A stretch of DNA of 47,684 bases, taken from positions 1 to 47,684 of the forward strand of contig CAMVIB010000021.1 in NCBI GenBank assembly GCA_947167455.1, in the 5' to 3' direction. The position numbers and the translations under genes are program-made. Origin of the DNA: an uncultured Prevotellaceae bacterium. Its GTDB lineage: Bacteria > Bacteroidota > Bacteroidia > Bacteroidales > Bacteroidaceae. Of the stretch, positions 26,483 through 38,153 are shown one piece after another. The notes beneath the pieces are model-generated. The model saw nothing but the letters and a program-made list of their open reading frames with translations. It made no database searches and was not told where the DNA came from. Every line of letters starts with the position of its first letter. Positions within the stretch are counted from its first letter, which is position 1.

Positions 26483-26543
26483 AAGCCTTGAGGCTTGGTG
26501 ATGATTGACGAACAGCGCCGGCCCCAAGGAGGAACCGGCGCTG
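26483..26543 (-). terminator. Double hairpin terminating rpoC
   Basis: Two stems lie after the rpoC stop: CAGCGCCGG with its complement (26513-26521 and 26535-26543), then AAGCCT/AGGCTT (26483-26496) followed by TTTTACG on the minus strand. The second has the U run and is the likely end of the rplKAJL-rpoBC transcript. Confidence 0.7.
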
Positions 26544-26579
26544 AGAGGATGATTGTTTGTCGTGCGACGTGAACGTCAA

Positions 26580-29500
26580 TCAGTCGATGTCGTAGTCGAG
26601 GATGGCCTTGCGGTTGGAGAGCACGCGGTCGTAGTCCTCCTTGGAGCCCACGATGATGCGCTCGAACTCGCGCAGACCCGTTCCTGCGGGTATGAGGTGT
26701 CCGCAGATGACGTTCTCCTTCATGCCCTCGAGGGTGTCGCTCTTGCCGTTGATGGCGGCTTCGTTGAGCACCTTGGTAGTCTCCTGGAAGGATGCTGCCG
26801 ACATGAAGCTTGTGGTCTGCAGTGCGGCACGTGTGATGCCCTGCAGGATCTGTGTCGATGTTGCGGGCACGGCATCGCGCACCTGCACGGGGCGCAGGTC
26901 GCGGCGCTTGAGGGCGGAGTTCTCGTCGCGCAGACGTCGTGCCGTGACGATCATGCCGGGGAGCATCGTCTCGCTGTCGCCGGCATCGGTGACGACCTTC
27001 TTGCCCCAGATGCGGTCGTTCTCCTCGGCGAACTCCTGCTTATCGACAATCTGCTGTTCGAGGAAGCGTGTGTCGCCGGGCTCGTTGATCTGCACCTTGC
27101 GCATCATCTGTCTTACGATGACCTCGAAGTGCTTGTCGTTGATGGTCACACCCTGCAGACGATAGACGTCCTGCACCTCGTTGACGATGTACTCCTGCAC
27201 GGCCGTCGGGCCCTGGATGGCGAGGATGTCGGCCGGTGTGATGGCACCGTCGGATAGCGGTGTGCCGGCGCGTACGTAGTCGTTCTCCTGCACGAGGATC
27301 TGCTTGCTGAGCGGTACGAGGTAGTGGCGTTCGTCGCCGACCTTTGATGTCACGATGATCTCGCGGTTGCCGCGTTTCACCTTGCCCATCGTCACCTCGC
27401 CGTCGATCTCGCTGACCACGGCGGGGTTGCTCGGGTTGCGTGCCTCGAAGAGCTCTGTGACACGCGGCAGACCTCCTGTGATATCTCCGGCCTTGCCCAC
27501 GGCACGCGGTATCTTGACGAGGATGTCGCCGGCCTTGACTTGCTGCTTGTCCTTGACGCTGATGTGTCCGCCGATGGGGAAGTTGTATGTGCGCAGCAGC
27601 TCGCCGTTCTCGTCGAGGATGTGTGCCTGCGGGATCTTGGTCTTGTCCTTCGACTCAATGACGATGAGCTCGCTGAGTCCTGTCGTCTCGTCGTTCTCCA
27701 CGCGGTATGTCACGCCCTCGATGACTCCCTCGAACTCTATGCGTCCGGCCGTCTCGGTGACGATGACGGCGTTGAAGGCGTCCCACTTGGCGATGACCTC
27801 GCCCTTCTCGACCCTGTCGCCGTCTTTCTTGTAGAGGGTGGAGCCGTAGGGCACGTTCTGTGTGAGCAGTACGATGCCGGTGTTAACATCGACGAAGCGT
27901 ATCTCTGCCAGCCGGCCCACGACCATCCTGGCTTCTCTGCCGGAGGCTTTCTGTGTTTCGCCCATGAGCATACTTGTGTCGTCATCTTCGATGATATCCA
28001 CTGTGCGCAGCTCGTCGAACTCGATCTTACTGTCATACTTGGCCTTGATGGTGGCGTTGGCGGCGGCGTTGTCGGCCACGCCACCGGCGTGGAAGGTACG
28101 CAGTGTGAGCTGTGTTCCCGGCTCGCCGATGGACTGTGCAGCGATGACGCCGACGGCTTCGCCCTTCTGCACCATGCGTGCCGTTGCCAGGTTGCGTCCG
28201 TAGCACTTCATGCACACGCCGTGGCGGCTCTCGCAGGTGAGCACGGAGCGTATCTCGACGCTCTCGATGGGGCTTGCCTCGATCTCGGCGGCGATGGGTT
28301 CGGTGATCTCCTCGCCTGCTGCCACGATGAGCTTGTTGGTGGACGGGTTTATGATGTCGTGCACGCTGACGCGTCCGAGGATGCGGTCGCCGAGCTTTGA
28401 CACCACCTCGTCGCCGTTCTTCAGTGCCGTGCATACGAGTCCTCGCAGAGTGCCGCAGTCCTCCTCGGTGATGATGACGTCGTGGCTGACATCGACGAGT
28501 CGTCGTGTGAGGTAACCTGCGTCGGCCGTTTTCAGGGCGGTGTCGGCAAGACCCTTACGTGCGCCGTGGGTTGAGATGAAGTACTCCAGCACGCTCATGC
28601 CCTCCTTGAAGTTGGAGAGGATGGGGTTCTCGATGATCTGCGCCTCGGCGCCAGCCTTCTGCGGCTTTGCCATGAGGCCGCGCATGCCGGAGAGCTGGCT
28701 GATCTGTCCGGCGCTGCCACGTGCTCCTGAGTCGAGCATCATGAAGACGGCGTTGAAGCCCTGGTCGGCACTGGCCATCGTGTTCATGAGTATCTTCTGG
28801 AGGTCGGTGTTGACGTGTGTCCACGCGTCGATGACCTTGTTGTAGCGTTCCTTGTCGGTGATGATACCCATGTTGTAGTTCTCGGTGATGAGCTCCACCT
28901 CCTCGTTGCCTCGCTGCACGAGGGTTGCCTTCTCCTCGGGGATGATGATGTCGCCGAGGTTGAACGACAGTCCGCCGTCGTAGGCCAGCTTGTAGCCGAG
29001 GTTCTTGATACCGTCGAGGAACGAGCATGCTCGTGCCACGCCCACGGTCTTGATGACGTCGGTGATGAGGGGTCGCAGAGTCTTCTTGGAGATGATGTCG
29101 TTGAAGAATCCGAGCTCCACGGGTATGATCTCGTTGACGATGATGCGTCCCACGGTGGTCTCCACCATGCGCGGGCCTATGGTGCCGTCCTCGAGCTTGT
29201 CCTGCACGATGACCTTGACGGGTGCGTGCACGTCAACGCGTTTCTCGTTGTAGGCGATGATGGCCTCCTCGGGGCCGTAGAATATGAGGCCCTCGCCCTT
29301 GGCTCCCGGGCGCATCTTGGTGATGTAGTAGAGTCCTAGCACCATGTCCTGCGACGGCACGGTGATAGGTGCGCCGTTGGCGGGGTTGAGGATGTTGTGG
29401 CTCTGGAGCATGAGGATCTGTGCCTCGAGGATGGCCTCGTTGGAGAGCGGGAGGTGTACAGCCATCTGGTCGCCGTCGAAGTCGGCATTGAAGGCGGTAC

Positions 29501-30908
29501 ATGCCAGGGGGTGCAGCTGTATGGCCTTGCCCTCTATCATGTGTGGCTGGAAGGCCTGTATGCCGAGTCGGTGCAGCGTCGGTGCGCGGTTGAGCAGCAC
29601 GGGGTGTCCCTTCATGACGTGCTCGAGGATGTCCCAGATGACGGGGTCTTTGCGATCGACGATCTTCTTGGCCGACTTGACGGTCTTGACGATGCCGCGC
29701 TCGATGAGCTTGCGTATGATGAACGGCTTGTAGAGCTCGGCAGCCATGAGCTTGGGCAGTCCGCACTCGCCCATGTTGAGCTCGGGGCCTACGACGATGA
29801 CGGAACGTGCTGAGTAATCGACGCGCTTACCGAGCAGGTTCTGGCGGAAGCGTCCCTGCTTGCCCTTGAGGGAGTCGGAGAGAGACTTCAGCGGGCGGTT
29901 GCTCTCGCTCTTCACGGCGCTGGCCTTGCGGCTGTTGTCGAAGAGGCTATCTACGGCCTCCTGCAGCATGCGCTTCTCGTTGCGCAGTATGACCTCGGGT
30001 GCCTTGATCTCGATGAGTCGCTTGAGGCGGTTGTTGCGTATGATGACGCGGCGGTAGAGGTCGTTGAGGTCTGACGTGGCGAAGCGTCCGCCATCGAGGG
30101 GCACGAGGGGTCGCAGGTCGGGCGGCGTGACGGGCAGGATCTTCATGATCATCCACTCGGGCTTGTTACGGTCGCGGCTGGCGCGGAAGCTCTCCACGAC
30201 CTGGAGGCGCTTCAGCGACTCGGCCTTGCGCTGCTGGGCGGTGTCGCTGCTGGCACGGTCGCGCAGCTCGTAGCTGAGCTTGTCGAGGTCGAGCTCCTGC
30301 AGGAGCTGCAGGATGGCCTCGGCACCCATCTTGGCCACGAACTTGTTGGGGTCGTCGTCGGGCAGGTACTGGTTGTCGGGCGAGAGGCGTTCGATGCGCT
30401 CGATGTACTCCTCCTCGCTCAGCAGGTCGTAGCGGGCCAGGGGCGCCTCCTCGCTCTCGGCGGCGAAGGGTCCGGGGTTGATGACGACGTAGCGCTCGTA
30501 GTAGATGACGGCGTCGAGCTTCTTGGTGGGCATGCCCAGGAGGTAGCCTATCTTGTTGGGCAGCGAGCGGAAGTACCAGATGTGTGCCACGGGCACCACG
30601 AGTTCTATGTGTCCGCTGCGCTCACGGCGCACCTTCTTCTCTGTGACCTCCACGCCGCAGCGGTCGCAGGTGATGCCTTTGTAGCGTATGCGCTTGTACT
30701 TTCCGCAGTGGCACTCGTAGTCCTTCGTGGGGCCGAAGATGCGCTCGCAGAAGAGGCCGTCGCGCTCGGGCTTGTAGGTGCGGTAGTTTATGGTCTCGGG
30801 CTTGAGCACCTCACCAAAGGAGTTCTGCTTGATCTCCTCGGGCGATGCCAGGGAGATGGTTATCTTGGTGAAATTGTTCTTGACTTTTGTATCTTTCTTG
30901 TAGGGCAT
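26580..30908 (-). CDS. rpoC: RNA polymerase subunit beta'
   Basis: The 1442-residue beta' subunit. Zinc-binding cysteines of the N-terminal zipper are at 66, 68, 81 and 84 ([17 protein letters not shown]). The catalytic magnesium loop NADFDGDQ is at 474-481. The second zinc site reads [17 protein letters not shown], and the trigger-loop region and bridge helix are conserved ([17 protein letters not shown]). Length is normal for Bacteroidetes. It follows rpoB with a 52-base gap and is the last gene of the operon. Confidence 0.99.
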   Translation of the reverse strand: MPYKKDTKVKNNFTKITISLASPEEIKQNSFGEVLKPETINYRTYKPERDGLFCERIFGPTKDYECHCGKYKRIRYKGITCDRCGVEVTEKKVRRERSGHIELVVPVAHIWYFRSLPNKIGYLLGMPTKKLDAVIYYERYVVINPGPFAAESEEAPLARYDLLSEEEYIERIERLSPDNQYLPDDDPNKFVAKMGAEAILQLLQELDLDKLSYELRDRASSDTAQQRKAESLKRLQVVESFRASRDRNKPEWMIMKILPVTPPDLRPLVPLDGGRFATSDLNDLYRRVIIRNNRLKRLIEIKAPEVILRNEKRMLQEAVDSLFDNSRKASAVKSESNRPLKSLSDSLKGKQGRFRQNLLGKRVDYSARSVIVVGPELNMGECGLPKLMAAELYKPFIIRKLIERGIVKTVKSAKKIVDRKDPVIWDILEHVMKGHPVLLNRAPTLHRLGIQAFQPHMIEGKAIQLHPLACTAFNADFDGDQMAVHLPLSNEAILEAQILMLQSHNILNPANGAPITVPSQDMVLGLYYITKMRPGAKGEGLIFYGPEEAIIAYNEKRVDVHAPVKVIVQDKLEDGTIGPRMVETTVGRIIVNEIIPVELGFFNDIISKKTLRPLITDVIKTVGVARACSFLDGIKNLGYKLAYDGGLSFNLGDIIIPEEKATLVQRGNEEVELITENYNMGIITDKERYNKVIDAWTHVNTDLQKILMNTMASADQGFNAVFMMLDSGARGSAGQISQLSGMRGLMAKPQKAGAEAQIIENPILSNFKEGMSVLEYFISTHGARKGLADTALKTADAGYLTRRLVDVSHDVIITEEDCGTLRGLVCTALKNGDEVVSKLGDRILGRVSVHDIINPSTNKLIVAAGEEITEPIAAEIEASPIESVEIRSVLTCESRHGVCMKCYGRNLATARMVQKGEAVGVIAAQSIGEPGTQLTLRTFHAGGVADNAAANATIKAKYDSKIEFDELRTVDIIEDDDTSMLMGETQKASGREARMVVGRLAEIRFVDVNTGIVLLTQNVPYGSTLYKKDGDRVEKGEVIAKWDAFNAVIVTETAGRIEFEGVIEGVTYRVENDETTGLSELIVIESKDKTKIPQAHILDENGELLRTYNFPIGGHISVKDKQQVKAGDILVKIPRAVGKAGDITGGLPRVTELFEARNPSNPAVVSEIDGEVTMGKVKRGNREIIVTSKVGDERHYLVPLSKQILVQENDYVRAGTPLSDGAITPADILAIQGPTAVQEYIVNEVQDVYRLQGVTINDKHFEVIVRQMMRKVQINEPGDTRFLEQQIVDKQEFAEENDRIWGKKVVTDAGDSETMLPGMIVTARRLRDENSALKRRDLRPVQVRDAVPATSTQILQGITRAALQTTSFMSAASFQETTKVLNEAAINGKSDTLEGMKENVICGHLIPAGTGLREFERIIVGSKEDYDRVLSNRKAILDYDID

Positions 30909-30960
30909 AATGCTGGTGTGTTAAATGTTAAATGCCGTTTTACATTTCACATTACATCCG

Positions 30961-33900
30961 TCACTCCAGTGTAACGGAAAGTCCGAGTCCGCGCAGCTCA
31001 TGCAGCAGCACGTTGAGCGACTCCGGTATGCCCGGCGTGGGCATGGGGTCGCCCTTCACGATGGCCTCGTAGGCCTTGGAGCGTCCCGTGACATCGTCGG
31101 ACTTGATGGTGAGAATCTCCTGGAGGACGTGGCTGGCACCGAAAGCCTCGACGGCCCATACCTCCATCTCTCCGAATCGCTGGCCTCCGAACTGCGCCTT
31201 ACCTCCGAGCGGCTGCTGCGTGATGAGGCTGTAGGGGCCTATGCTGCGTGCGTGCATCTTGTCCTCCACCATGTGTCCGAGCTTGAGCATGTAGGCTATG
31301 CCCACCGTTGCCAGCTGGTCGAACTTCTCGCCCGTGGCGCCGTCGTAGAGCTGTGTGGAGCAGTAGCGCGGCAGCCCGGCCTTGTCAGTCCACTCGCAGA
31401 GGTCGTCGAGGGTGGCTCCGTCGAAGATGGGTGTCGAGAACTTCACGCCGAGCTTGCGTCCTGCGGCTCCGAGGACGGTCTCGAAGATCTGTCCGATGTT
31501 CATTCGCGAAGGCACGCCGAGGGGGTTGAGCACGATATCCACCGGTGTGCCGTCGGCCAGGAATGGCATGTCCTCCTGGCGCACCACCTTCGACACGATG
31601 CCCTTGTTGCCGTGGCGTCCGGCCATCTTGTCGCCCACGCCGATCTTGCGCTTCTTGGCGACATACACCTTGGCCATCTGCATGATGCCGCTCTGCAGCT
31701 CGTCGCCGATGGTGATGGCGAACTTGCGGCGGTGGCGCTCAGCGTCGAGCAGCTTGTACTTCTTGATGAAGTTGATGATGAGCTGCGAGATGAGGCTGTT
31801 GGTGTGGTCGTCGCTGGTCCAGCGTGAGAGCTGAACGCCAGTGTAGTCGAGGCCGGAGAGGTTGCCCTCGGTGAACTTGGCACCCTTCTGTATGACCTCG
31901 GCGCCCATGTAGTCCTTCACGCCCTGTGAGGTGTATTTGGCGGTGAGCTCCAGCAGCTTGTCGATGAGGATGGCGCGCAGGTCGTCAACCTTGGAGTTGA
32001 ACTCTTCATCAATCTTGGGCAGACGTATCTTGTCCTGGGCCTTCTCGGTGCGTGTCTTGATGGCTCGCGAGAAGAGCTTCTTGTCGATGACGGTGCCGGA
32101 GAGTGAGGGCGATGCCTTGAGCGATGCGTCCTTGACATCGCCGGCCTTGTCGCCGAAGATGGCGCGCAGCAGCTTCTCCTCCGGCGAGGGGTCGCTCTCG
32201 CCCTTAGGTGTTATCTTGCCGATGAGGATGTCGCCCGGCAGGATCTGTGCGCCGATGCGCACGATGCCGTTCTCGTCGAGGTCCTTGGTGGCCTCCTCGC
32301 TGACGTTGGGGATGTCGGAGGTGAGCTCCTCGACGCCGCGCTTCGTCTCGCGCACCTCGAGGTTGAACTCCTCGACGTGAACGCTGGTGAGGATGTCCTC
32401 GCGCACCACACGCTCGTTGAGCACGATGGCGTCCTCATAGTTGTAGCCCTTCCACGGCATGTAGGCCACGAGGAGGTTCTTGCCCAGGGCGAGCTCGCCG
32501 TTGCTGGTGCTGTAGCCCTCGGTAAGGATGTCGCCGGCCTTCACGCGCTGACCCTTCTCGCAGATGGGTCGCAGGTCGATGGTCATGTTCTGGTTGGTGC
32601 GGCGGAACTTGGGTATGCGGTACTCCTTGAGGGCAGGCTCGAAGCTCACGAACTCCTCTTCGTCGGTGCGGTCGTAGAGTATGCGTATCGTGGTGGCATC
32701 GACGTACTCGATGGTGCCGTCGCCCTCGGCCGTGATCATGGTGCGGCTGTCCTCGCAGACCTGACGCTCGATGCCTGTGCCCACGATGGGTGCCTCGGTG
32801 AGCATGAGTGGCACGGCCTGGCGCATCATGTTCGAGCCCATGAGTGCGCGGTGGGCATCGTCGTGCTCGAGGAAGGGTATGAGCGATGCTGCTATGGATG
32901 CTATCTGCTGCGGTGCCACGTCCATGAGGTCAACCTCTGTGGGCGGCACCACGGGGTAGTCGTCGTCCTGGCGGCACTTCACGACCTTGCGTATGAAGGT
33001 GCCGTCGTCGCGCAGCGGGGCGTTGCCCTGGCCGATGATGAGCTTCTCCTCCTCCTCGGCGGTGAAGTATTTTATGCCCTCCGGCGAGAGGTCAACGACA
33101 CCGTTGTTGACCTTGCGGTAGGGTGTCTCTATGAATCCCAGCTCGTCGATCTTGGCATAGACGCAGAGCGACGAGATGAGTCCGATGTTAGGTCCTTCGG
33201 GCGACTCGATGGGGCAGAGGCGTCCGTAGTGGGTGTAGTGCACGTCGCGCACCTCGAAGCCGGCGCGTTCGCGTGAGAGTCCGCCGGGGCCGAGAGCGGA
33301 GAGGCGGCGCTTGTGTGTCACCTCGGCCAGGGGGTTGGTCTGGTCCATGAACTGGCTGAGGGCGTTCGTGCCGAAGAAAGAGTTTATGACGCTCGAGATG
33401 GTCTTGGCATTGATGAGGTCGGTGGGTGTGAACACCTCGTTGTCGCGCACGTTCATGCGCTCGCGGATGGTGCGGCTCATGCGTGCCAGTCCGATGGCGA
33501 ACTGGTTGGAGAGCTGCTCGCCCACGGTGCGCACGCGGCGGTTGGAGAGGTGGTCGATGTCATCGACCTGGGCCTTGGAGTTGATGAGCTCGATGAGATA
33601 TTTTATGATCTCGGTGATGTCCTCGCGAGTGAGGACGCGCACGCCGGGGTCGGTGTCGAGGCCCAGCTTGCGGTTGATGCGGTAGCGGCCCACGTCGCCG
33701 AGGTCGTAGCGTTTCTCGGAGAAGAAGAGGTTGTTGATGACCTCGCGGGCGCTGGCGTCGTCGGCAGGGTCGGCGTTGCGCAGCTGGCGGTAGATGTAGA
33801 GCACGGCCTCCTTCTCGGAGTTCGACGGGTCCTTGGCGAGGGTGTTGAAGATGATGCTGAAGTCGGAGACGTCGGCATCCTCGCGGTGCACGAGGATGGT

Positions 33901-34770
33901 CTGTGCGCCGCTGTCGAGGATGTCCTCGATGTTCTCGGCGTCGAGCTCCACCTCACGGTCCATGATGATGTCGTTGCGCTCGATGCTGACGACCTCGCCG
34001 GTGTCCTCATCGACGAAGTCCTCGACCCACGACTTCAGCACGCGCGCGGCGAGCTTGCGTCCGATGCATTTCTTGAGGTTGTTCTTGTTGACCTTCACCT
34101 CCTCGGCGAGGTTGAAGATCTCGAGTATGTCCTTATCGTTCTCGAAGCCGATGGCTCGCAGCAGGGTCGTCACGGGCAGCTTCTTCTTACGGTCGATGTA
34201 GGCATACATCACGTTGTTGATATCTGTGGCAAACTCAATCCACGAACCCTTGAAGGGGATGATGCGCGCGCTGTAGAGCTGCGTGCCGTTGGCGTGGATG
34301 CTCGAGCCGAAGAACACGCCTGGCGAGCGGTGCAGCTGGCTCACCACCACGCGCTCGGCACCGTTGATGACGAAGGTGCCGTTGGCTGTCATGTAGGGGA
34401 TGGGACCGAGGAAGACGTCCTGTATCACCGTGTCGAAGTCCTCGTGGTCGGGGTCGGTGCAGTAGAGCTTCAGCTTGGCCTTGAGGGGCACGGCATAGGT
34501 GAGGCCGCGCTCGAGGCATTCCTCGATGCTGTAGCGCGGCGGGTCGATGTAGTAGTCGAGGAACTCAAGGACGAAGTTGTTGCGGGTGTCGGCGATGGGG
34601 AAGTTCTCGGAGAACACCTTGTAGAGACCGTCGTTCTTGCGCAACTCGGGCGGTGTGTCGAGCTGCAGGAAGTCGTTGAATGATTTCAACTGCACGTCGA
34701 GGAAGTCCGGATATGGCATCGGGTTCTTCACCGAGGCGAAGTTGATTCTGTCGTTAATGATGTTTGCCAT
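30961..34770 (-). CDS. rpoB: RNA polymerase subunit beta
   Basis: The 1269-residue beta subunit. The rifampicin-pocket region reads [20 protein letters not shown], then [20 protein letters not shown]; the residues most often changed in resistant strains (Asp, His and Ser of this segment) are in their usual, susceptible-type state. Other conserved parts are [18 protein letters not shown] and [15 protein letters not shown]. The 243-base gap before it (rplL to rpoB) contains an attenuator-like hairpin. Confidence 0.99.
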   Translation of the reverse strand: MANIINDRINFASVKNPMPYPDFLDVQLKSFNDFLQLDTPPELRKNDGLYKVFSENFPIADTRNNFVLEFLDYYIDPPRYSIEECLERGLTYAVPLKAKLKLYCTDPDHEDFDTVIQDVFLGPIPYMTANGTFVINGAERVVVSQLHRSPGVFFGSSIHANGTQLYSARIIPFKGSWIEFATDINNVMYAYIDRKKKLPVTTLLRAIGFENDKDILEIFNLAEEVKVNKNNLKKCIGRKLAARVLKSWVEDFVDEDTGEVVSIERNDIIMDREVELDAENIEDILDSGAQTILVHREDADVSDFSIIFNTLAKDPSNSEKEAVLYIYRQLRNADPADDASAREVINNLFFSEKRYDLGDVGRYRINRKLGLDTDPGVRVLTREDITEIIKYLIELINSKAQVDDIDHLSNRRVRTVGEQLSNQFAIGLARMSRTIRERMNVRDNEVFTPTDLINAKTISSVINSFFGTNALSQFMDQTNPLAEVTHKRRLSALGPGGLSRERAGFEVRDVHYTHYGRLCPIESPEGPNIGLISSLCVYAKIDELGFIETPYRKVNNGVVDLSPEGIKYFTAEEEEKLIIGQGNAPLRDDGTFIRKVVKCRQDDDYPVVPPTEVDLMDVAPQQIASIAASLIPFLEHDDAHRALMGSNMMRQAVPLMLTEAPIVGTGIERQVCEDSRTMITAEGDGTIEYVDATTIRILYDRTDEEEFVSFEPALKEYRIPKFRRTNQNMTIDLRPICEKGQRVKAGDILTEGYSTSNGELALGKNLLVAYMPWKGYNYEDAIVLNERVVREDILTSVHVEEFNLEVRETKRGVEELTSDIPNVSEEATKDLDENGIVRIGAQILPGDILIGKITPKGESDPSPEEKLLRAIFGDKAGDVKDASLKASPSLSGTVIDKKLFSRAIKTRTEKAQDKIRLPKIDEEFNSKVDDLRAILIDKLLELTAKYTSQGVKDYMGAEVIQKGAKFTEGNLSGLDYTGVQLSRWTSDDHTNSLISQLIINFIKKYKLLDAERHRRKFAITIGDELQSGIMQMAKVYVAKKRKIGVGDKMAGRHGNKGIVSKVVRQEDMPFLADGTPVDIVLNPLGVPSRMNIGQIFETVLGAAGRKLGVKFSTPIFDGATLDDLCEWTDKAGLPRYCSTQLYDGATGEKFDQLATVGIAYMLKLGHMVEDKMHARSIGPYSLITQQPLGGKAQFGGQRFGEMEVWAVEAFGASHVLQEILTIKSDDVTGRSKAYEAIVKGDPMPTPGIPESLNVLLHELRGLGLSVTLE

Positions 34771-34940
34771 CAGATATTAGTATATGTGTTATGGTGAATT
34801 GTCTTGTCGGGGGGGGGAGCCAGACAGGTGCCGGCAGTGGTGTGGGGCGTTGGTATCGCTGTGCGGGTGGCGTGCGGGCCTTTGTGTGCGGGCTGTCGGG
34901 GCGTTGTGTGCTCTCCGTGCGCTGTGTCCGCATAAGAGAA
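34771..34940. other. rplL-rpoB spacer, no gene
   Basis: The spacer between the attenuator hairpin and the rpoB start has no supported gene. It contains a run of nine G (34809-34817 on the plus strand) and TGCGGGC-like repeats. No TAnnTTTG promoter for rpoB is visible. Confidence 0.6.
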
Positions 34941-34979
34941 GCAAAAGGTAGAGGACTCTCTACCAGAGAGTTCTCTACC
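34941..34979 (-). terminator. Attenuator-like terminator between rplL and rpoB
   Basis: A 15-base stem with a single mismatch (34947-34961 with 34965-34979, three-base loop) is followed on the minus strand by TTTTGC. It lies 35 bases after the rplL stop. Its position matches the partial terminator that lowers rpoBC expression relative to ribosomal proteins in E. coli; the same role here is inferred. Confidence 0.75.
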
Positions 34980-35013
34980 GTATTAGATCAGGATCTGTGT
35001 GCGCGTGTCGTGC

Positions 35014-35391
35014 TTACTTGAGCTCGATCTCTGCGCCAGCCTCCTCGAGGGTCTTCTTCAGAGCCTCAGCGTCAGCCTTGGGCATGCCTTCCTTCAGAGT
35101 GCTGGGAGCACCGTCAACGAGCTCCTTAGCCTCCTTCAGGCCCAGACCGCAAGCCTCCTTGACAGCCTTCACGACCTGGAGCTTAGCAGCACCTGCGCTC
35201 TTGAGGACGACGTCGAAGTCTGTCTTCTCTTCAGCGGCGGGAGCGGCACCGGCAGCGGGGCCGGCAGCGACAGCGACAGCAGCAGCTGCGGGTTCAATAC
35301 CATACTCCTCTTTCAGGAGGTTCTTCAAATCGTTCACTTCCTTCACTGTCAAGTTAACCAACTCTTCAGCGATAGCTTTGATATCTGCCAT
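35014..35391 (-). CDS. rplL: Ribosomal protein bL12
   Basis: The 125-residue L7/L12 stalk protein. It has the N-terminal dimer helix region ([20 protein letters not shown]), an Ala/Gly-rich hinge ([13 protein letters not shown]) and the globular factor-binding domain ([35 protein letters not shown]). It follows rplJ with a 53-base gap. Confidence 0.98.
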   Translation of the reverse strand: MADIKAIAEELVNLTVKEVNDLKNLLKEEYGIEPAAAAVAVAAGPAAGAAPAAEEKTDFDVVLKSAGAAKLQVVKAVKEACGLGLKEAKELVDGAPSTLKEGMPKADAEALKKTLEEAGAEIELK

Positions 35392-35444
35392 AATAGTAAT
35401 TATGAATTTGTTTGTTTTGTACTTGGATGTTGTTTAATAGGTGA

Positions 35445-35978
35445 TTATTCGCCCTTTTCGGCGAGTGTCTCGAGCACACCGTGTATGGTGTTTGCTCCAG
35501 ACTCGAGTGCAGAAACGACGCTCTGCATAGGACCTTGCAGCATGGCCACAATGTCTGCGATGACCTCGTTCTTGCTCTTGATGGCGCACAGGGCGTCGAG
35601 CTGGTCGGCTCCCACATAGAAGCCTTCCTCAGCGTAAGCTGCCTTGAGTGCGGGGGTCGTAACGCCCTTGGGGTTCTTCGAGATGATGTCCTTGAGCATC
35701 TTGGCAGGAGCGTTGGCAACCTGCGCGAAGAGGACAGCCGTAGTACCCTTCAGCGTCTCGTAGAGAGGGGTGAAATCGATGTCGCTGTTCTCGAAAGCCT
35801 TGTGCAGCAACGTGTTCTTCACCACTACCATCTTCACTTCGCTCTTGAAGCACTGACGGCGCAGGGCAGCTGTGCGTGCACTGTCGAGACCTGACACGTC
35901 AACGAGGTAGAAGTGGGGGAACTCCTTAAGCTTCTCGCCCAGTTGGCCGATGATGATGCCTTTATCTTCCTTTCTCAT
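35445..35978 (-). CDS. rplJ: Ribosomal protein uL10
   Basis: A 177-residue stalk-base protein that anchors L12 dimers. It reads MRKEDKGIIIGQLGEKLKEF at the start, with VVVKNTLLHKAF and GTTAVLFAQ further on, typical of the family. It begins 21 bases after rplA; in other bacteria L10 autoregulates this transcript, but no leader structure was worked out here. Confidence 0.97.
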   Translation of the reverse strand: MRKEDKGIIIGQLGEKLKEFPHFYLVDVSGLDSARTAALRRQCFKSEVKMVVVKNTLLHKAFENSDIDFTPLYETLKGTTAVLFAQVANAPAKMLKDIISKNPKGVTTPALKAAYAEEGFYVGADQLDALCAIKSKNEVIADIVAMLQGPMQSVVSALESGANTIHGVLETLAEKGE

Positions 35979-35999
35979 GATAATGTTTTCGTCTTTTTG

Positions 36000-36698
36000 T
36001 TAGATTTCATCCACTGCCTTGGGGTCAATCTTGACACCGCGGCTCATGGTACTTGAAAGATATATGCTCTTGAGATACGTACCCTTGGCAGCGGCGGGCT
36101 TCAGCTTGATAATCGTTGCGATGAACTCCTTGGCGTTCTCGGCAATCTTGTCGGCAGAGAATGACACCTTGCCGATGGATGCGTGAACGATACCGGTCTT
36201 ATCGACCTTGAAGTCTATCTTACCTTGCTTGACCTCACGGATTGCCTTTGCAACATCCATGGTAACGGTGCCGCTCTTGGGGTTTGGCATCAGTCCGCGG
36301 GGACCGAGGATGCGACCCAGGGCACCTATCTTACCCATGATTGAGGGCATAGTGATAATAACGTCGATGTCAGTCCAGCCACCCTTGATCTTGTCGATGT
36401 ACTCCTCAAGACCAACGTAGTCGGCACCTGCCTCCTTGGCAGCAGCCTCCTGGTCGGGGGTACACAGGCAGAGCACGCGGGTGACCTTGCCGGTGCCATT
36501 GGGCAGGGAGACGACACCACGGACCATCTGATTGGCCTTGCGGGGGTCAACGCCGAGACGGCAGTCGATGTCCACGGAGGCGTCAAACTTGGTCGTGGTG
36601 ATGTCCTTGACCAGCTGTGCAGCTTCCTTCAGAGTGTAAGCTTTCCCGGCTTCAATCTTATCGGCGACCAACTTTTGATTCTTTGTCAGTTTACTCAT
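36000..36698 (-). CDS. rplA: Ribosomal protein uL1
   Basis: A 232-residue large-subunit protein. It carries [24 protein letters not shown] text, [32 protein letters not shown] and [20 protein letters not shown], all family signatures. It starts 23 bases after the rplK stop in the usual rplK-rplA order. Confidence 0.98.
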   Translation of the reverse strand: MSKLTKNQKLVADKIEAGKAYTLKEAAQLVKDITTTKFDASVDIDCRLGVDPRKANQMVRGVVSLPNGTGKVTRVLCLCTPDQEAAAKEAGADYVGLEEYIDKIKGGWTDIDVIITMPSIMGKIGALGRILGPRGLMPNPKSGTVTMDVAKAIREVKQGKIDFKVDKTGIVHASIGKVSFSADKIAENAKEFIATIIKLKPAAAKGTYLKSIYLSSTMSRGVKIDPKAVDEI

Positions 36699-36721
36699 AA
36701 TGAATTGAAGTTTTACGTTAA

Positions 36722-37159
36722 TTAAGCGGGAAAGTCACCCTTTACAGTGATGCCCATGCTTCTGGCAGTTCCTGCAACCAACTTCATAGCTGCCTCGACC
36801 GTGAAGCAGTTCAGGTCGGGCATCTTATCGGTGGCGATGGCACGGACGTCATCCCAGGTCACAGTGGCCACCTTCTTACGGTTGGGCTCTGCGCTGCCGC
36901 TCTTCACCTTTGCAAGCTCCAAGAGCTGCACTGCCACGGGGGGAGTCTTTACGACGAAGTCGTAGCTCTTGTCGTTGTAGTAGGTGATGACAACAGGGAG
37001 CACTTTGCCGGCCTTGTCCTGAGTTCTGGCATTGAATGCCTTGCAGAAATCCATGATGTTGATACCCTTGGAACCCAGGGCGGGACCCACTGGCGGTGAT
37101 GGATTTGCAGCGCCTCCTTTAATCTGTAGCTTGATTAATCCAGCAACTTCTTTTGCCAT
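36722..37159 (-). CDS. rplK: Ribosomal protein uL11
   Basis: A 145-residue large-subunit protein with [20 protein letters not shown] at the start, [15 protein letters not shown], and the C-terminal [13 protein letters not shown] that contacts rRNA. It is the first of the ribosomal genes after nusG, 60 bases downstream. Confidence 0.98.
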   Translation of the reverse strand: MAKEVAGLIKLQIKGGAANPSPPVGPALGSKGINIMDFCKAFNARTQDKAGKVLPVVITYYNDKSYDFVVKTPPVAVQLLELAKVKSGSAEPNRKKVATVTWDDVRAIATDKMPDLNCFTVEAAMKLVAGTARSMGITVKGDFPA

Positions 37160-37219
37160 TGTTGTAAATTCGTTTGATAGTTGTTATATGCGACGAGAGC
37201 GGACGCGTAACAGTTCGTC

Positions 37220-37771
37220 CTACTCCTTCGCGACTTGCATGAAACCTAACTCCAGAGGAGTCTTCCTTCCGAAAATCTTGACCGAAACCTTCAGCTTCTT
37301 CTTCTCGCTGTTCACTTCCTCGACGGAGGCCTCGAAGCCGGAGAACGGGCCGTCGGTCACCTTCACGGCATCGCCGACGACAAACGGTATCGTCACGTCC
37401 TCTGGGATATCGGCCATCTCATCGACGACGCCGAGCAGACGCTTCATCTCGCTCTCGCGGATGGGCATCGGCTTGGAGCTGTCTTTCGTCTCACCGAGGA
37501 AACCAAGCACATTGGGGGTGTTGCGTAGCATTGCCTGCACCTCGCCAACCAGGTCTGCTTCTACAAGAACGTAGCCAGGCAGATGGACGCGCTCCTTCAC
37601 GGTGCGCTTGCCGTTGCGCACAACGACAAACTTCTCCGTGGGAATGAGCACCTGTGACACTTTATCCCCATAGTCACCTTGGGCAACCTGGGCGTCAACA
37701 TACTCCTTTACCTTGCCTTCTTTTCCGCTTATGGCACGCATGACGTACCAGCGCATTCCTTGCTCAGCCAT
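37220..37771 (-). CDS. nusG: Transcription antitermination factor NusG
   Basis: A 183-residue NusG with the N-terminal NGN domain (RWYVMRAISGKEGKVKEYVD, then HLPGYVLVEADLVGEVQAML) and the C-terminal KOW domain (VGDAVKVTDGPFSGFEASVE). I chose ATG at 37769-37771; a GTG six bases earlier is also in frame. Ten bases separate it from the secE stop. Confidence 0.97.
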   Translation of the reverse strand: MAEQGMRWYVMRAISGKEGKVKEYVDAQVAQGDYGDKVSQVLIPTEKFVVVRNGKRTVKERVHLPGYVLVEADLVGEVQAMLRNTPNVLGFLGETKDSSKPMPIRESEMKRLLGVVDEMADIPEDVTIPFVVGDAVKVTDGPFSGFEASVEEVNSEKKKLKVSVKIFGRKTPLELGFMQVAKE

Positions 37772-37780
37772 TGTCACTGA

Positions 37781-37993
37781 TTAGTTGGGATAGACAAATT
37801 CCATCAAGTGCTGGAATGTGAAATCCATAACGAAAACTACCACCGCGATGAGTAGGGAAGCAGATAATACTACAATCGCGCTGTTGAACAGTTCCGAACG
37901 CGTGGGCCAAGAGGTCTTATGCACGAGTTCTTCGTAGGATTCCTTGCAATAGTTCACACAACCATTGCAAAGGCTTTTGACTTTGTTTAACAT
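37781..37993 (-). CDS. secE: Preprotein translocase subunit SecE
   Basis: A 70-residue, single-span SecE. It has the conserved amphipathic segment (SYEELVHKTSWPTRSELFNS) and a membrane helix at about 41-59. It lies between tRNA-Trp and nusG, the usual place in Bacteroidetes. Confidence 0.96.
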   Translation of the reverse strand: MLNKVKSLCNGCVNYCKESYEELVHKTSWPTRSELFNSAIVVLSASLLIAVVVFVMDFTFQHLMEFVYPN

Positions 37994-38006
37994 GTCTTCT
38001 TTGTTT

Positions 38007-38082
38007 TGGCACGGGAAGAGAGGCTCGAACTCCCGACACCTGGTTTTGGAGACCAGTGCTCTACCAACTGAGCTATTCCCGT
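38007..38082 (-). tRNA. tRNA-Trp (CCA anticodon)
   Basis: The minus strand folds as a cloverleaf: acceptor ACGGGAA/TTCCCGT, D arm AGCTCAGTTGGTAGAGC, anticodon arm CTGGTCTCCAAAACCAG with anticodon CCA, T arm GGGAGTTCGAGCCTC. Discriminator G is followed by an encoded CCA end (38007-38009). It sits between tuf and secE. Confidence 0.97.
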
Positions 38083-38153
38083 GTGTAAGGGAGTCTTGTG
38101 ACTGTGCCGCACAGGACTCCCTGCTGTTATCTTACTGCCCCGAAGGGTGAGTG

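Noticed and set aside
33313..34683. A 456-codon open frame on the plus strand opposite rpoB
   Set aside because: It is fully antisense to rpoB. GC-rich codon bias commonly opens such frames, and its translation is Val/His/Asp-rich without motifs. The same holds for long frames opposite rpoC, tuf, korB and the efflux pump.
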